Of a DNA stretch of 42,660 bases, positions 1-8,132 are shown in pieces. Position numbers and translations under genes: made by a program. This DNA is from Patescibacteria group bacterium (GTDB taxonomy: Bacteria; Patescibacteriota; Patescibacteriia; 2-12-FULL-57-11): assembly GCA_004299275.1 (NCBI GenBank), contig SCSU01000073.1, forward strand, positions 1-42,660, in the 5' to 3' direction. The stretch's first letter is position 1. Every line of letters begins with the position of its first letter. The notes under the pieces are model-generated. The model was not told the origin of the DNA. It made no database searches and saw only the letters and a program-made list of their open reading frames with translations.

Positions 1-228
1 TTTCATCATTCTCTTTCGGCTGTGGTGGCGGCGCGGCCGCGACCCGAAGATTAAAACGATTATGGCGGAATACGAACCGCCGAAATCGCCCCGCTCCCCA
101 CTCGCTCCCGGACGAGGCCCGAGAGCACTGCAGGACCGAGCTCATCCGGCGGTTCGTATTCCGCCATAATCGTTTTAATCTTCGGGTCGCGGCCGCGCCG
201 CCACCACAGCCGAAAGAGAATGATGAAA
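1..228. repeat. Perfect 82-bp inverted repeat (1-82 and 147-228) around a 64-nt spacer; probable contig-end fold-back artefact
   Basis: 1-82 is the exact reverse complement of 147-228. The spacer continues the DUF2207 reading frame and the left arm then reverses it. Confidence 0.95.
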
Positions 229-1001
229 ACCAAAACAGGAACAGCCAGCGCGGCATTGTCCAGCAAAAAATCGCGGGCTCTCTCCGCCTTGGTCGGCGCC
301 CGCACAAAACCCTTAGGCCAGCCAATGGCAATAGTCAGCTCGCCGTCACTGGTGAATTGGTAAAAGCCGTCAGCCGCGCTCTTGGCACAATCCTGGGCGG
401 TTGAACCGTAAGACCCGGTGTAGCAGGAAGAGCTCACCGCCGCCGCCGGAACTCCGACAGGGAGTGTTACCGCCGCCTCGGCGCGGGAAAGTGGCAGTCG
501 CCAGCGGTTGCCGGTGACGTTCCAGTAGAGTTCGTCATGGTCGCTGAAAAAAAGCAACACGCGCGCGACGCGGTAAGTGATGCGGTAGACTTGCTCGCCC
601 GCGACCGTCCGGTTCGGGTCGCCGATGCGGATTCTTAAATCACCACCGAGCCGCGAGAGCGCATAGGGGAGGGGCGAGCCGTTCTGGTCGGTAACACTTT
701 CTACCGTCAGCCGAATCGTCTGCCGATTGCCGAAACGAGCGCGGTAGCGCACCGGGATTTCGCGGTCAATCCCGTGCCGCGGCGCGGGGAAGTAAACCGT
801 AATTTTTTCGGTGACCTCAATCGTCGCGTCGGGGTTGACCGCGATGGCCGCGTCAAAATCGCTAATCTGCTCGACGAGCGGCACCTCTTCCCCCATCATC
901 GGGTCCGCGTGCGCGTCCGCCGGCAACGGCCAAAATGCGGCAGAGGAAGTGGAGAGCAGGGCCGCCGCAACAAAATAAAAAAATTTATTTTGGGTAAACA
1001 T
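83..1001 (-). CDS. DUF2207-type membrane protein, 3' end truncated by the contig end/fold-back
   Basis: N-terminal signal peptide, 'ITVYFPAPRHGIDREIPVRYR', a TM segment, then 'EYEPPDELGPA', resembling the DUF2207 linker motif. Confidence 0.75.
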
Positions 1002-1241
1002 TTAAAACGCCTGTCTAATTAGCGAGCTCAAGACTAGATACGGCGGATACAAGGCCGGGAAAGCGAAGAGTACGGAAACCACGAGCCGCGCCCGGCGATT
1101 CCAAGGGGCGATGGTCCAAACCGCGATGAGCCCCACAAGCGGAATAGAAACGAGGAATAATACGGTCAGGATATTGGCGGCAAGAGCGGAGCGCGGGGCG
1201 GGTGCGGCGGCAGGAGAAAGAGCGGCAGTGTTATGTCTCAT
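1002..1241 (-). CDS. Small membrane protein of unknown function
   Basis: Start MRHNTAALS; two hydrophobic segments; ATGA overlap with the mltG stop. Confidence 0.6.
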   Translation of the reverse strand: MRHNTAALSPAAAPAPRSALAANILTVLFLVSIPLVGLIAVWTIAPWNRRARLVVSVLFAFPALYPPYLVLSSLIRQAF

Positions 1242-2251
1242 AAATTTTTTTTGTTCAAAACATGCTCTTCCAAAGTCCGGGCGTAATAGACCTTGCCGTC
1301 CGGCGCGGTCAGAAAGTACCAAAAAACGTTGGGCTTCCTCTCGAGCACGGCGCGAATTGCCGCTGACCCCGGATTCCCGATCGGGCCGGGCGGCAGACCG
1401 CGGTATTTATAAGTATTCCAAGGGTTATCCGCGGCGCGAGCAGCGGCCGAGGTAAAAACCGACTTTTTCCCGCTCACATAGTTTACCGTGGAATCGGCTT
1501 GGAGCGGTATCCCCGCCTTGAGCCGGCGGCTGAAGATGTCGGCCACGAGGCGGCGGTCCTCGTCCGAACGAACTTCGGATTCCACAATTGAAGCCAAGGT
1601 GAGAATCTCGTGAAAGGTGAAACCGGAGCGTCCGGCCGTCTCTCGGAAGTCCGCATTTTTTTTCTCGAAAGTGGCGAGGAGTTTGCGCGCAATCTCCTCG
1701 GGACGCGCGTCGGCGAAAAACCGATAGGTGTCCGGAAAAAGATAACCTTCGAGCGAGATTGAACCGGGTTTTTCTTTGAGGAACGGAAAGTCGTCGGGTG
1801 AAATTTTAGGCGGCGATGAAAGTTGAGCCGGCTGGCCGGTAATCGCCAAAAAACTCTCGGCGTTCTCGATTAAACCGGCTTTGAGCAGAATCACGGCGAC
1901 CTCGCGGAGACTGCTGCCCTCGGGGATGGTCGCTGTAACCTCCACCCGTCCTTTTGCCGAAAGTATCCTTATAATCTGCCGGACGCTCGCGCGCCGGGGG
2001 ATAAGAAAGATACCGGGGTGGAAGGAACGCGCCGCGCCGCCCGCGCCGGAGACGATGGCAAAGACAAATGATTTCCATGGTGTGAGCACGCGCGCGTCAC
2101 GGAGAACGCGCCCGACTTCATCCACGCTGTCATTTTTTATCTCTACTCTGACCGTTTCCCCGCCCGCGCCGACAAAATAACTCACAGCTCCCGCGCCAAA
2201 AAAAACAAGAGCCAATATGACGAGCGCTAAACCGGCGCGGCCGATTCTCAT
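1238..2251 (-). CDS. mltG: Endolytic murein transglycosylase MltG (YceG-like)
   Basis: 'LTLASIVESEV', 'LQADSTVNYV', 'NPWNTYKYRGLPPGPIGNPG' motifs; N-terminal TM helix. Confidence 0.95.
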   Translation of the reverse strand: MRIGRAGLALVILALVFFGAGAVSYFVGAGGETVRVEIKNDSVDEVGRVLRDARVLTPWKSFVFAIVSGAGGAARSFHPGIFLIPRRASVRQIIRILSAKGRVEVTATIPEGSSLREVAVILLKAGLIENAESFLAITGQPAQLSSPPKISPDDFPFLKEKPGSISLEGYLFPDTYRFFADARPEEIARKLLATFEKKNADFRETAGRSGFTFHEILTLASIVESEVRSDEDRRLVADIFSRRLKAGIPLQADSTVNYVSGKKSVFTSAAARAADNPWNTYKYRGLPPGPIGNPGSAAIRAVLERKPNVFWYFLTAPDGKVYYARTLEEHVLNKKNL

Positions 2252-2799
2252 AACTTTTTAATGAAAGCCAAAGCGGCGTAGGCGCCGCCGACGTGGACAA
2301 TCGAGTTGAGTTTGCCGGCGGCGAGCAACTTTCCAAAATCGCGGAGCGGCATGGCTATGACTTCAGTTATCTCTTTGGGCGTATTTTTCGGCCGGCCGAC
2401 CAACCGGCAGCCGAGCGCCGCGTAAAGCCAAAACTTGCCGGTGGAGGAAGTGGAAAATATTTGAAACGAACGGACAAATTTCATCAGCCGCGGCTCATAA
2501 CCAGTTTCTTCCCTAAGTTCGCGGCGCGCGGCCGCGAGCGGGCTCGGGTCGCGCTTTTCAATCCGCCCCACTGGCAGTTCCAGCAAAATCCGACGCGCGC
2601 CATGCTTGTATTGTCTGACCAAAAGCACTTCGCCCTTGGCCGTAACCGGGAAAACCATTACCCCGCCCAAATTGTGATTGACAAAAAAATGCGCAGTTCC
2701 GCCCGAGGGCAGGAGCACGGTTTCATCAACAATATCCCACCAGCGGTTCTTAAACGCGGTTTTGGTTTTTAGAATTTTCCACTTGCTCACCTTTTTCAT
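2248..2799 (-). CDS. NUDIX hydrolase (ADP-ribose pyrophosphatase-like)
   Basis: NUDIX box 'GRIEKRDPSPLAAARRELREETGY'; start at MKKVSK. Confidence 0.88.
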   Translation of the reverse strand: MKKVSKWKILKTKTAFKNRWWDIVDETVLLPSGGTAHFFVNHNLGGVMVFPVTAKGEVLLVRQYKHGARRILLELPVGRIEKRDPSPLAAARRELREETGYEPRLMKFVRSFQIFSTSSTGKFWLYAALGCRLVGRPKNTPKEITEVIAMPLRDFGKLLAAGKLNSIVHVGGAYAALAFIKKL

Positions 2800-2857
2800 G
2801 TTACAATAATTCGTACATTTACCGCCGAGCGGAATCCCGGCTTTACGTCGGAACGCA

Positions 2858-2906
2858 TTGATTCGCAATTCGTAATTTCGTATTGTATTCGTACTTTCGT
2901 AGCCAT
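2858..2906 (+). repeat. 49-nt dispersed TTGATTC...TCGTAGCCAT element, copy 1, ending in the start codon of the glycosidase
   Basis: 48/49 identical to the reverse complement of 16544-16592. Confidence 0.9.
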
Positions 2907-3915
2907 GAAGCAACAATCTCAAACACTCGTCGGGCTCCTCGCTATTTATTTCGGCCTCGCTGGTCTGGTTTTTGTCGGTACGCGCGTGGAAGAAGTCATT
3001 GAGCCGCCACGGCAACCGATTTGGGGAGCGACTTTTATGCCGAGCTACGCGGCGTTTATGGGGAACGACCCCCGCGCGGTGCTCGTAGCTCTGCTTGACG
3101 AACTCGGCGTCAAACATTTTCGGTTGACCATCCCCTGGGACCGGCTCGAGGCAAACCGTGGTCAGTTTACCTTTGCAGAAATCGAGTGGCAACTGGATGA
3201 AATCAAAAAACGCGGCGGCGACGCTATTCTCGCCATCGGCCGCCGCACGCCGCGCTGGCCGGAATGTCACGACCCGGCCTGGCTTAAGGCCATCTCGCCC
3301 GCCGAACAAGATGCCGCTACTCTTAATTTAATTAAAACCGAAGTCGAAAAACTCAAAGAGCGGCGCGAAATTATCGCCTGGCAGGTGGAAAATGAACCGT
3401 TGCTGCGCGTTTTCGGCCGTTGTGAGCGCCACAGCCGCAAACTTTGGCAGAGCGAAGTGGCGCTCGCGCGCCAGCTTGACGGTTCGCGGCCGGTCGTGAC
3501 CACGGAGTCCGGCGAACTCTCTACCTGGTTCGGCACGGCGCCGTCCGTGGACGCTCTCGGCATCTCTATTTATCACCAGACTTGGAATAATTGGCTGGGA
3601 AAAATTATTTATCCCCTCTCGCCGGCTTTTTACCGCCGGCGGACGGAGTTCACGAGAGCTCTCTTCAATAAACCGGTCTTCGTCTCCGAACTCCAAGCCG
3701 AACCCTGGGCCGGCGCGGCGCTCACGGAGCTCTCCATCGACGACCAGCTCCGGCTCGAGGACGCCCCCTCGCTCCGGCGCATGGCCGACTTTGCCGCGTC
3801 CACGCGCTTATCGCCCGTCTACTTTTGGGGCGCGGAGTGGTGGTACACGCTCCGCGAACAGGGGCAACCGGATGTCTGGGAAACCGCTAAGGAAATCTTT
3901 AAAAACCGCTCTTGA
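2905..3915 (+). CDS. Membrane-anchored or secreted glycoside hydrolase, TIM-barrel clan GH-A-like
   Basis: N-terminal hydrophobic segment; 'WQVENEPLL' (NEP acid/base-like) and 'VFVSELQAEPW' (nucleophile-like). Confidence 0.75.
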   Translation: MKQQSQTLVGLLAIYFGLAGLVFVGTRVEEVIEPPRQPIWGATFMPSYAAFMGNDPRAVLVALLDELGVKHFRLTIPWDRLEANRGQFTFAEIEWQLDEIKKRGGDAILAIGRRTPRWPECHDPAWLKAISPAEQDAATLNLIKTEVEKLKERREIIAWQVENEPLLRVFGRCERHSRKLWQSEVALARQLDGSRPVVTTESGELSTWFGTAPSVDALGISIYHQTWNNWLGKIIYPLSPAFYRRRTEFTRALFNKPVFVSELQAEPWAGAALTELSIDDQLRLEDAPSLRRMADFAASTRLSPVYFWGAEWWYTLREQGQPDVWETAKEIFKNRS

Positions 3916-3956
3916 CGAAAAAACACCAAACCGGTGAACTGACGCCGGAGGTCAAC

Positions 3957-4613
3957 GTGGAGAGAGTAAACCAAACCGCCGAGGAGGCTACGCTCACGAA
4001 CTGGCTCGCCGGCTATCTGCGGGCAAAAGGCAAACGCGGACGAACCGAGGAGCTGATGGCGCCGCTCTTCGCCCTCGTTCGTCCGTTCGCCGAGATCACG
4101 CGGACCGGCCGCTACCCGCTTGCCGAGTGGACGGCCCTAAACTCCCTCGAGGTTGCCGCGGCAATCGAGGCGGCAACCGGCGAGAGCGTGAAGGAACTCG
4201 TGCCGCTTTCGGTCGGCCGCGGCTGTACCACGGACTGGCGCGAGACCGTTTCGCTCCAAGCCCGGCTCGCTGACAGTGACTACCAGATGCGCGCCGGCAA
4301 CTGGACGCAGGAGGTCAGCTATCTCCGCGACCAGCTCACTATGCTCCTTTTCGAGGCCCTGCGACGCGCCATCGCTAAGACCGCCGGTCCGGCGCTCCGC
4401 GCCGCCATGAGCAAAGAGCGCTGGCACAAAGGTCCGGGACTGACCCTCACCCGCTCGGTCGAAAAGGTCGTGCTCCTCGAGGTCGGTTTTGCCAAAAATG
4501 GCGATCGCGAAGGTTTTGACCGCGTCGCCCCGCTCGCCAGAGTGCTCCCCCGCCTGCTCATCCTCGGCGCGGCCGTCGGCGAACCGCGCACCTGGCTCGT
4601 CGTCGTCGCCTAG
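3957..4613 (+). CDS. Uncharacterised protein with GTG start; strong SD and own terminator
   Basis: Open frame; GGAGG 5 nt upstream of GTG; hairpin plus T-run directly after the stop. The supplied ORF starts upstream at TTG 3912. Confidence 0.6.
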   Translation: MERVNQTAEEATLTNWLAGYLRAKGKRGRTEELMAPLFALVRPFAEITRTGRYPLAEWTALNSLEVAAAIEAATGESVKELVPLSVGRGCTTDWRETVSLQARLADSDYQMRAGNWTQEVSYLRDQLTMLLFEALRRAIAKTAGPALRAAMSKERWHKGPGLTLTRSVEKVVLLEVGFAKNGDREGFDRVAPLARVLPRLLILGAAVGEPRTWLVVVA

Positions 4614-4620
4614 AGTCATG

Positions 4621-4646
4621 CCGTGGCGGCCCGCCGCGGTTTTTTT
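4621..4646 (+). terminator. Rho-independent terminator
   Basis: ccgtggcgg/cgccgcgg stem followed by a 7-T run. Confidence 0.85.
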
Positions 4647-4651
4647 ATTGA

Positions 4652-4688
4652 TTACGAATTACGAATCAATACGAATTTACGAATAATG
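4652..4688 (-). repeat. TTCGTA-type dispersed AT-rich repeat
   Basis: Minus strand reads ATTCGTAAATTCGTATTGATTCGTAATTCG, made of the same words as the 49-nt element. Confidence 0.65.
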
Positions 4689-4719
4689 GTCTGATGTTGT
4701 TTTAATAACTTGTTTTTCT

Positions 4720-4749
4720 GTTTCCGTTGCTGTTGCTGTTTCTGTTTCC
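4720..4749. repeat. Degenerate hexanucleotide array (GTTTCC GTTGCT GTTGCT GTTTCT GTTTCC)
   Basis: Five consecutive related hexamers between convergent genes. Confidence 0.75.
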
Positions 4750-4762
4750 CTTTTATTGTTTT

Positions 4763-5854
4763 CTACAGATATTTCTTGAGTTTCCTCTTGACCATCACTT
4801 CCACCAATTTTTTAACCTCTTGCGAGCGAGACTTTGGGCAGACCAAAACCGCGTCTTCGGTCTCGACCACCACCATATCGTGCACGCCGACCGTGGCGAT
4901 GAGCTTGCCCGCCGCGGAGACGAGGAGATTGCCGCCGGAGTCAATCGCGAGGTGCGGACCGCGCGCGACTGTCGCTTGGGGACTCGCGGCAAGAATCTCG
5001 TGCACCGCCCGCCAGCTTCCGACATCAGTCCAGCCGAAGTCCGCCGGAATGACCGCCATCCCTTTTTCTTTTTCCAGAATGCCGTAGTCAATGGTCGTGG
5101 GCGCGATGGCCGCAAATTCGCGGTTAATCACCGCGTTCTCGCGCACCGTGCCCAAAGCGTTTTTTATCTTCACGAGCCGCTCATGCATCGCCGGCAGATG
5201 CCGGGCGTATTTCTGGAACAATGTACTGGCTTTGGCCACGATGAGCGTCGGGTTCCAAAGATACTCCCAGGACTGGACGTAACGCTCCGCGGTTTTCTGA
5301 TTCGGTTTTTCCACAAAAGCCCGGACCGAAAAAATTTCATCCTCGCCGCGCCGACGGCGAACCCGCGCCAGCAGGTCGCCCATCCGGATATAGCCCAAGC
5401 CGGTATCCGGATAAGCCGGCCGGATGCCGACGAGCACCAGTCGGTCCGGCTCGGCGCGCGCCAGCGACTCCGCGACTTTGAGGATGCGCAAAAATTCGCC
5501 GACGTCGCGGACAAAATTATCGGCATTGGCGTAAACAATAAAGGCCTCGGGGTCTTTGTGAAGAATCCGGACGAGCGCCAGGCCCAAAGCCGGCGCGGTT
5601 TCTTTTTTCATCGGCTCGACCGAGATATGCGCGCGGGGAATCTGCGGCAATTCGCGGCGCACGCGGTCCAGATACTCGCGGGTGGTCGCGACCCAGAGCC
5701 GCTTGGCGCCAAAACCGCGGCTGAGCCGCGCGGCGGATTTCTGGAGCATGGTCTCTTGGTCAAAAAGCGCCTGCAGCTGTTTGGGCGCGCCGGCGCGGGA
5801 AAGCGGCCAGAGCCGCGTGCCGGCTCCGCCGGCCATGAGAATCGGGGTCAACAT
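4763..5854 (-). CDS. manC: Mannose-1-phosphate guanylyltransferase
   Basis: 'MLTPILMAGGAGTRLWPLSRAGAPKQ', 'VEPMKKETAPA', 'FVEKPN', 'DFGWTDVGSW'. Confidence 0.92.
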   Translation of the reverse strand: MLTPILMAGGAGTRLWPLSRAGAPKQLQALFDQETMLQKSAARLSRGFGAKRLWVATTREYLDRVRRELPQIPRAHISVEPMKKETAPALGLALVRILHKDPEAFIVYANADNFVRDVGEFLRILKVAESLARAEPDRLVLVGIRPAYPDTGLGYIRMGDLLARVRRRRGEDEIFSVRAFVEKPNQKTAERYVQSWEYLWNPTLIVAKASTLFQKYARHLPAMHERLVKIKNALGTVRENAVINREFAAIAPTTIDYGILEKEKGMAVIPADFGWTDVGSWRAVHEILAASPQATVARGPHLAIDSGGNLLVSAAGKLIATVGVHDMVVVETEDAVLVCPKSRSQEVKKLVEVMVKRKLKKYL

Positions 5855-5861
5855 AAATATG

Positions 5862-5889
5862 AGAAGTTAGAAATTGGGAGTTGGGGGTT
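5862..5889. repeat. Heptamer array AGAAGTT AGAAATT GGGAGTT GGGGGTT
   Basis: Four successive 7-nt units between uppP and manC. Confidence 0.75.
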
Positions 5890-5906
5890 GAGTGTCGGAC
5901 GCAAAG

Positions 5907-6695
5907 CTATTTGCTGCTCACAATGATGATGACAACAAGTGCCGCTAAAACCAGCCGATACCAGACAAACGGCCGGTAACTGGCACGGGCAACATACCGC
6001 AAAAGAAAACGGATGGCCAAAAGTCCGGCAAGAGCCGCTACAACAATACCCACAAAAAAAGCCGGCGTAATGTCAGCTGAGTTCAATGAACGCAAGGCGT
6101 AAAACGCGGCGCCGGCGGTAATCGGCGTCGCCAAGAGGAACGAGAGCCGCGCCGCCGCCTCGCGGTTAAACCCGAGCGCGCGCGCCGCGGTGATGGTTGC
6201 GCCGGAGCGGGAGACGCCGGGGACAATCGCCGCGGCCTGAGCCAGACCGATAAAAATCGCGCTTGAAACCGAGAATCCGGTTGCCTCTTTCGCTCTCCGG
6301 CCCCAAAGGTCGGCGAGATAGAGCAACACACCGGCAACAGCCAGAGCAACGGCCACGAGCAGCGGCGAGCGAAAAAAACCTTCAGCCTGTTTTTCAAACA
6401 GCACGCCGGCTAACGCCCCCGGGAGCGAACCAAGCGCCAGGAGCCATAAAGTTTTTTGGGGTGACTTGCCCGCGCCGCCCAAGCCGGTCCGGAAAATATC
6501 CAGCCAGTCGCGGAAAAAATAAATCAAAAGCGCGAGCAGCGTGCCCAAGTGCAGGGCCACGTCAAAGGCGAGCCCGGGGTCGCGCCAGCCGAAAAACCAA
6601 GGCAGGAGCACTAAATGCGCCGAAGAGGAAACCGGCAAAAATTCCGTCAGCCCCTGGACCAGCCCGAGCGCCATCGCTTGAAAGATTGAAATCAT
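5907..6695 (-). CDS. uppP: Undecaprenyl-diphosphatase UppP (BacA family)
   Basis: 'GLVQGLTEFLPVSSSAHL', 'GVSRSGATITAARALGF'. Confidence 0.95.
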   Translation of the reverse strand: MISIFQAMALGLVQGLTEFLPVSSSAHLVLLPWFFGWRDPGLAFDVALHLGTLLALLIYFFRDWLDIFRTGLGGAGKSPQKTLWLLALGSLPGALAGVLFEKQAEGFFRSPLLVAVALAVAGVLLYLADLWGRRAKEATGFSVSSAIFIGLAQAAAIVPGVSRSGATITAARALGFNREAAARLSFLLATPITAGAAFYALRSLNSADITPAFFVGIVVAALAGLLAIRFLLRYVARASYRPFVWYRLVLAALVVIIIVSSK

Positions 6696-7222
6696 ATCAG
6701 CGAATAGATTTTTACCGCTTCCACTACGGCTAAGGAAACAACTCCGGCGAGCAGGGCGCCGGCCAAAACATCCGAGGGATAGTGGACGCCGGCCGAGATT
6801 CGCGCCAAGCCGACCAGGACCGCCATGGCCAAAAACAGCGGGCCAAGCGGATGCGCCAAGAGGAGGAAGGTCAGGGCCACCGTAAACCCGATCGTCGTGT
6901 GGTCCGAGGGAAAAGATTTCCAGCGCGGCGGCATCCAGACCAGCGGCTCGAATTTAAGATGGGTAAAAGGCCGTTCGCGGTAAAGTAAAAGCCCCAAAGT
7001 CCAGGAAATGATTTCGGCAATGATAACGGCCGCGACCGCGGTCAAAAAAATGCGGAGCGTCTGGGTAAAATGCGCCGGCCCGCCTTCGGTGAGCGAGGTC
7101 ACGGCAACAAGGAGCAGGAGATAAAAAAGCCAGGTGGCAAAAAATTTAATCAGCGCGTCAAGCGCCGGCGACTTGCCGACGGGTGACCTCATGACACGGA
7201 GAATTTTGAGATCCAGGTCCAT
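6692..7222 (-). CDS. PAP2-superfamily phosphatase
   Basis: 'FPSDHTT' and 'ARISAGVHYPSDVLAG' motifs. Confidence 0.9.
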   Translation of the reverse strand: MDLDLKILRVMRSPVGKSPALDALIKFFATWLFYLLLLVAVTSLTEGGPAHFTQTLRIFLTAVAAVIIAEIISWTLGLLLYRERPFTHLKFEPLVWMPPRWKSFPSDHTTIGFTVALTFLLLAHPLGPLFLAMAVLVGLARISAGVHYPSDVLAGALLAGVVSLAVVEAVKIYSLI

Positions 7223-7266
7223 ATAAATCCCTCCCCCTTGCGGGGACTCCCTTTAGAAAAGGGAGA
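7223..7266. repeat. Dispersed ATAAATCCCTCCCCC...GGGAGA repeat, copy 1
   Basis: Near-identical to 11131-11174 (one indel and one mismatch over the shared core). Confidence 0.88.
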
Positions 7267-7278
7267 ATTTGGCACTTA

Positions 7279-8097
7279 TTAAATTTTCGCCGTCTTGGGC
7301 CGGGCCAAAAATGAAAGGCCGAAGACGGCGGCGGAAACCAAAACGACGGTCGGGCCGGAGGCGGTGTTCGCGTAGTAGGAAATGATGAGGCCGGCGAGGG
7401 AGGAAAAAATTCCGACCAGGGTGGAGACGGCCACGAGACTCCGCATGCTCCAGCCGATATTTTTGGCCGTCGCCGCGGGGATAATCAGGAGCGGCCCGAT
7501 GAGCACCGCGCCGACGAGCCGGATCCCGAGGGCGATGGTCAAAGCCAGAATGACCAAAAAAAGACGGTCCTGAAAACTGACGTTAACGCCCTCCACCCGG
7601 GCCAGGTCGGCGTGAAAAGCGATTTTCGTCCAGACCCGGAAAAAAATCAAAAGCAGGATGACGGTCGCGGCGGTCAGAACGGCAATCAAAATATTGTCCA
7701 AAGCCGAAACGCCGAGAATATCGCCGAAAAGATAACCAAAAAGGTCAACCCGGTAGCCCTTGAGCGCGCCGATGACGATTACGCCGAGCGCGAGGGCGGT
7801 GGAAAAGAAAACACCGATAATCGTATCCAGCGAAAGCGAGCGGCGCTCGCCGAGTTTAGAAATAAGCAGGGCAATCAAGACGGCAAAACCGGCGGCACCC
7901 GCAAGCGGGTGGATACCGAGCAGTAACCCCAGCGCCACGCCGGTAAACGAGGCGTGGGCGATGGCGTCGGAGAAAAAAGACATTTTCCTGACTATCACGA
8001 AAACGCCGAGGTTGGCGGCCAAAATCCCGATTAAAACGCCAGCGATGAGCGCTCGCACAAAAAAGTCGTATTGGAGAAAATCGGGCATAAGATTCAT
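7279..8097 (-). CDS. znuB: Metal (zinc/manganese-type) ABC transporter permease
   Basis: ABC-3 family: 'RKMSFFSDAIAHASFTGVALG', 'RLVGAVLIGPLLIIPAATA'. Confidence 0.88.
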   Translation of the reverse strand: MNLMPDFLQYDFFVRALIAGVLIGILAANLGVFVIVRKMSFFSDAIAHASFTGVALGLLLGIHPLAGAAGFAVLIALLISKLGERRSLSLDTIIGVFFSTALALGVIVIGALKGYRVDLFGYLFGDILGVSALDNILIAVLTAATVILLLIFFRVWTKIAFHADLARVEGVNVSFQDRLFLVILALTIALGIRLVGAVLIGPLLIIPAATAKNIGWSMRSLVAVSTLVGIFSSLAGLIISYYANTASGPTVVLVSAAVFGLSFLARPKTAKI

Positions 8098-8132
8098 TCG
8101 TGAGAATTCGGGTAAATTCGGAGATTTAAGAG
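8093..8132. repeat. ATTCGTGAGAATTCGGGTAAATTCGG repeat, copy 1
   Basis: Close match to 12529-12570; starts at the same distance from a start codon. Confidence 0.75.

Noticed and set aside
4727-5926. Long plus-strand ORF (399 aa) opposite the manC-like gene
   Set aside because: Antisense shadow ORF in GC-rich DNA; the minus-strand frame encodes a clear nucleotidyltransferase.
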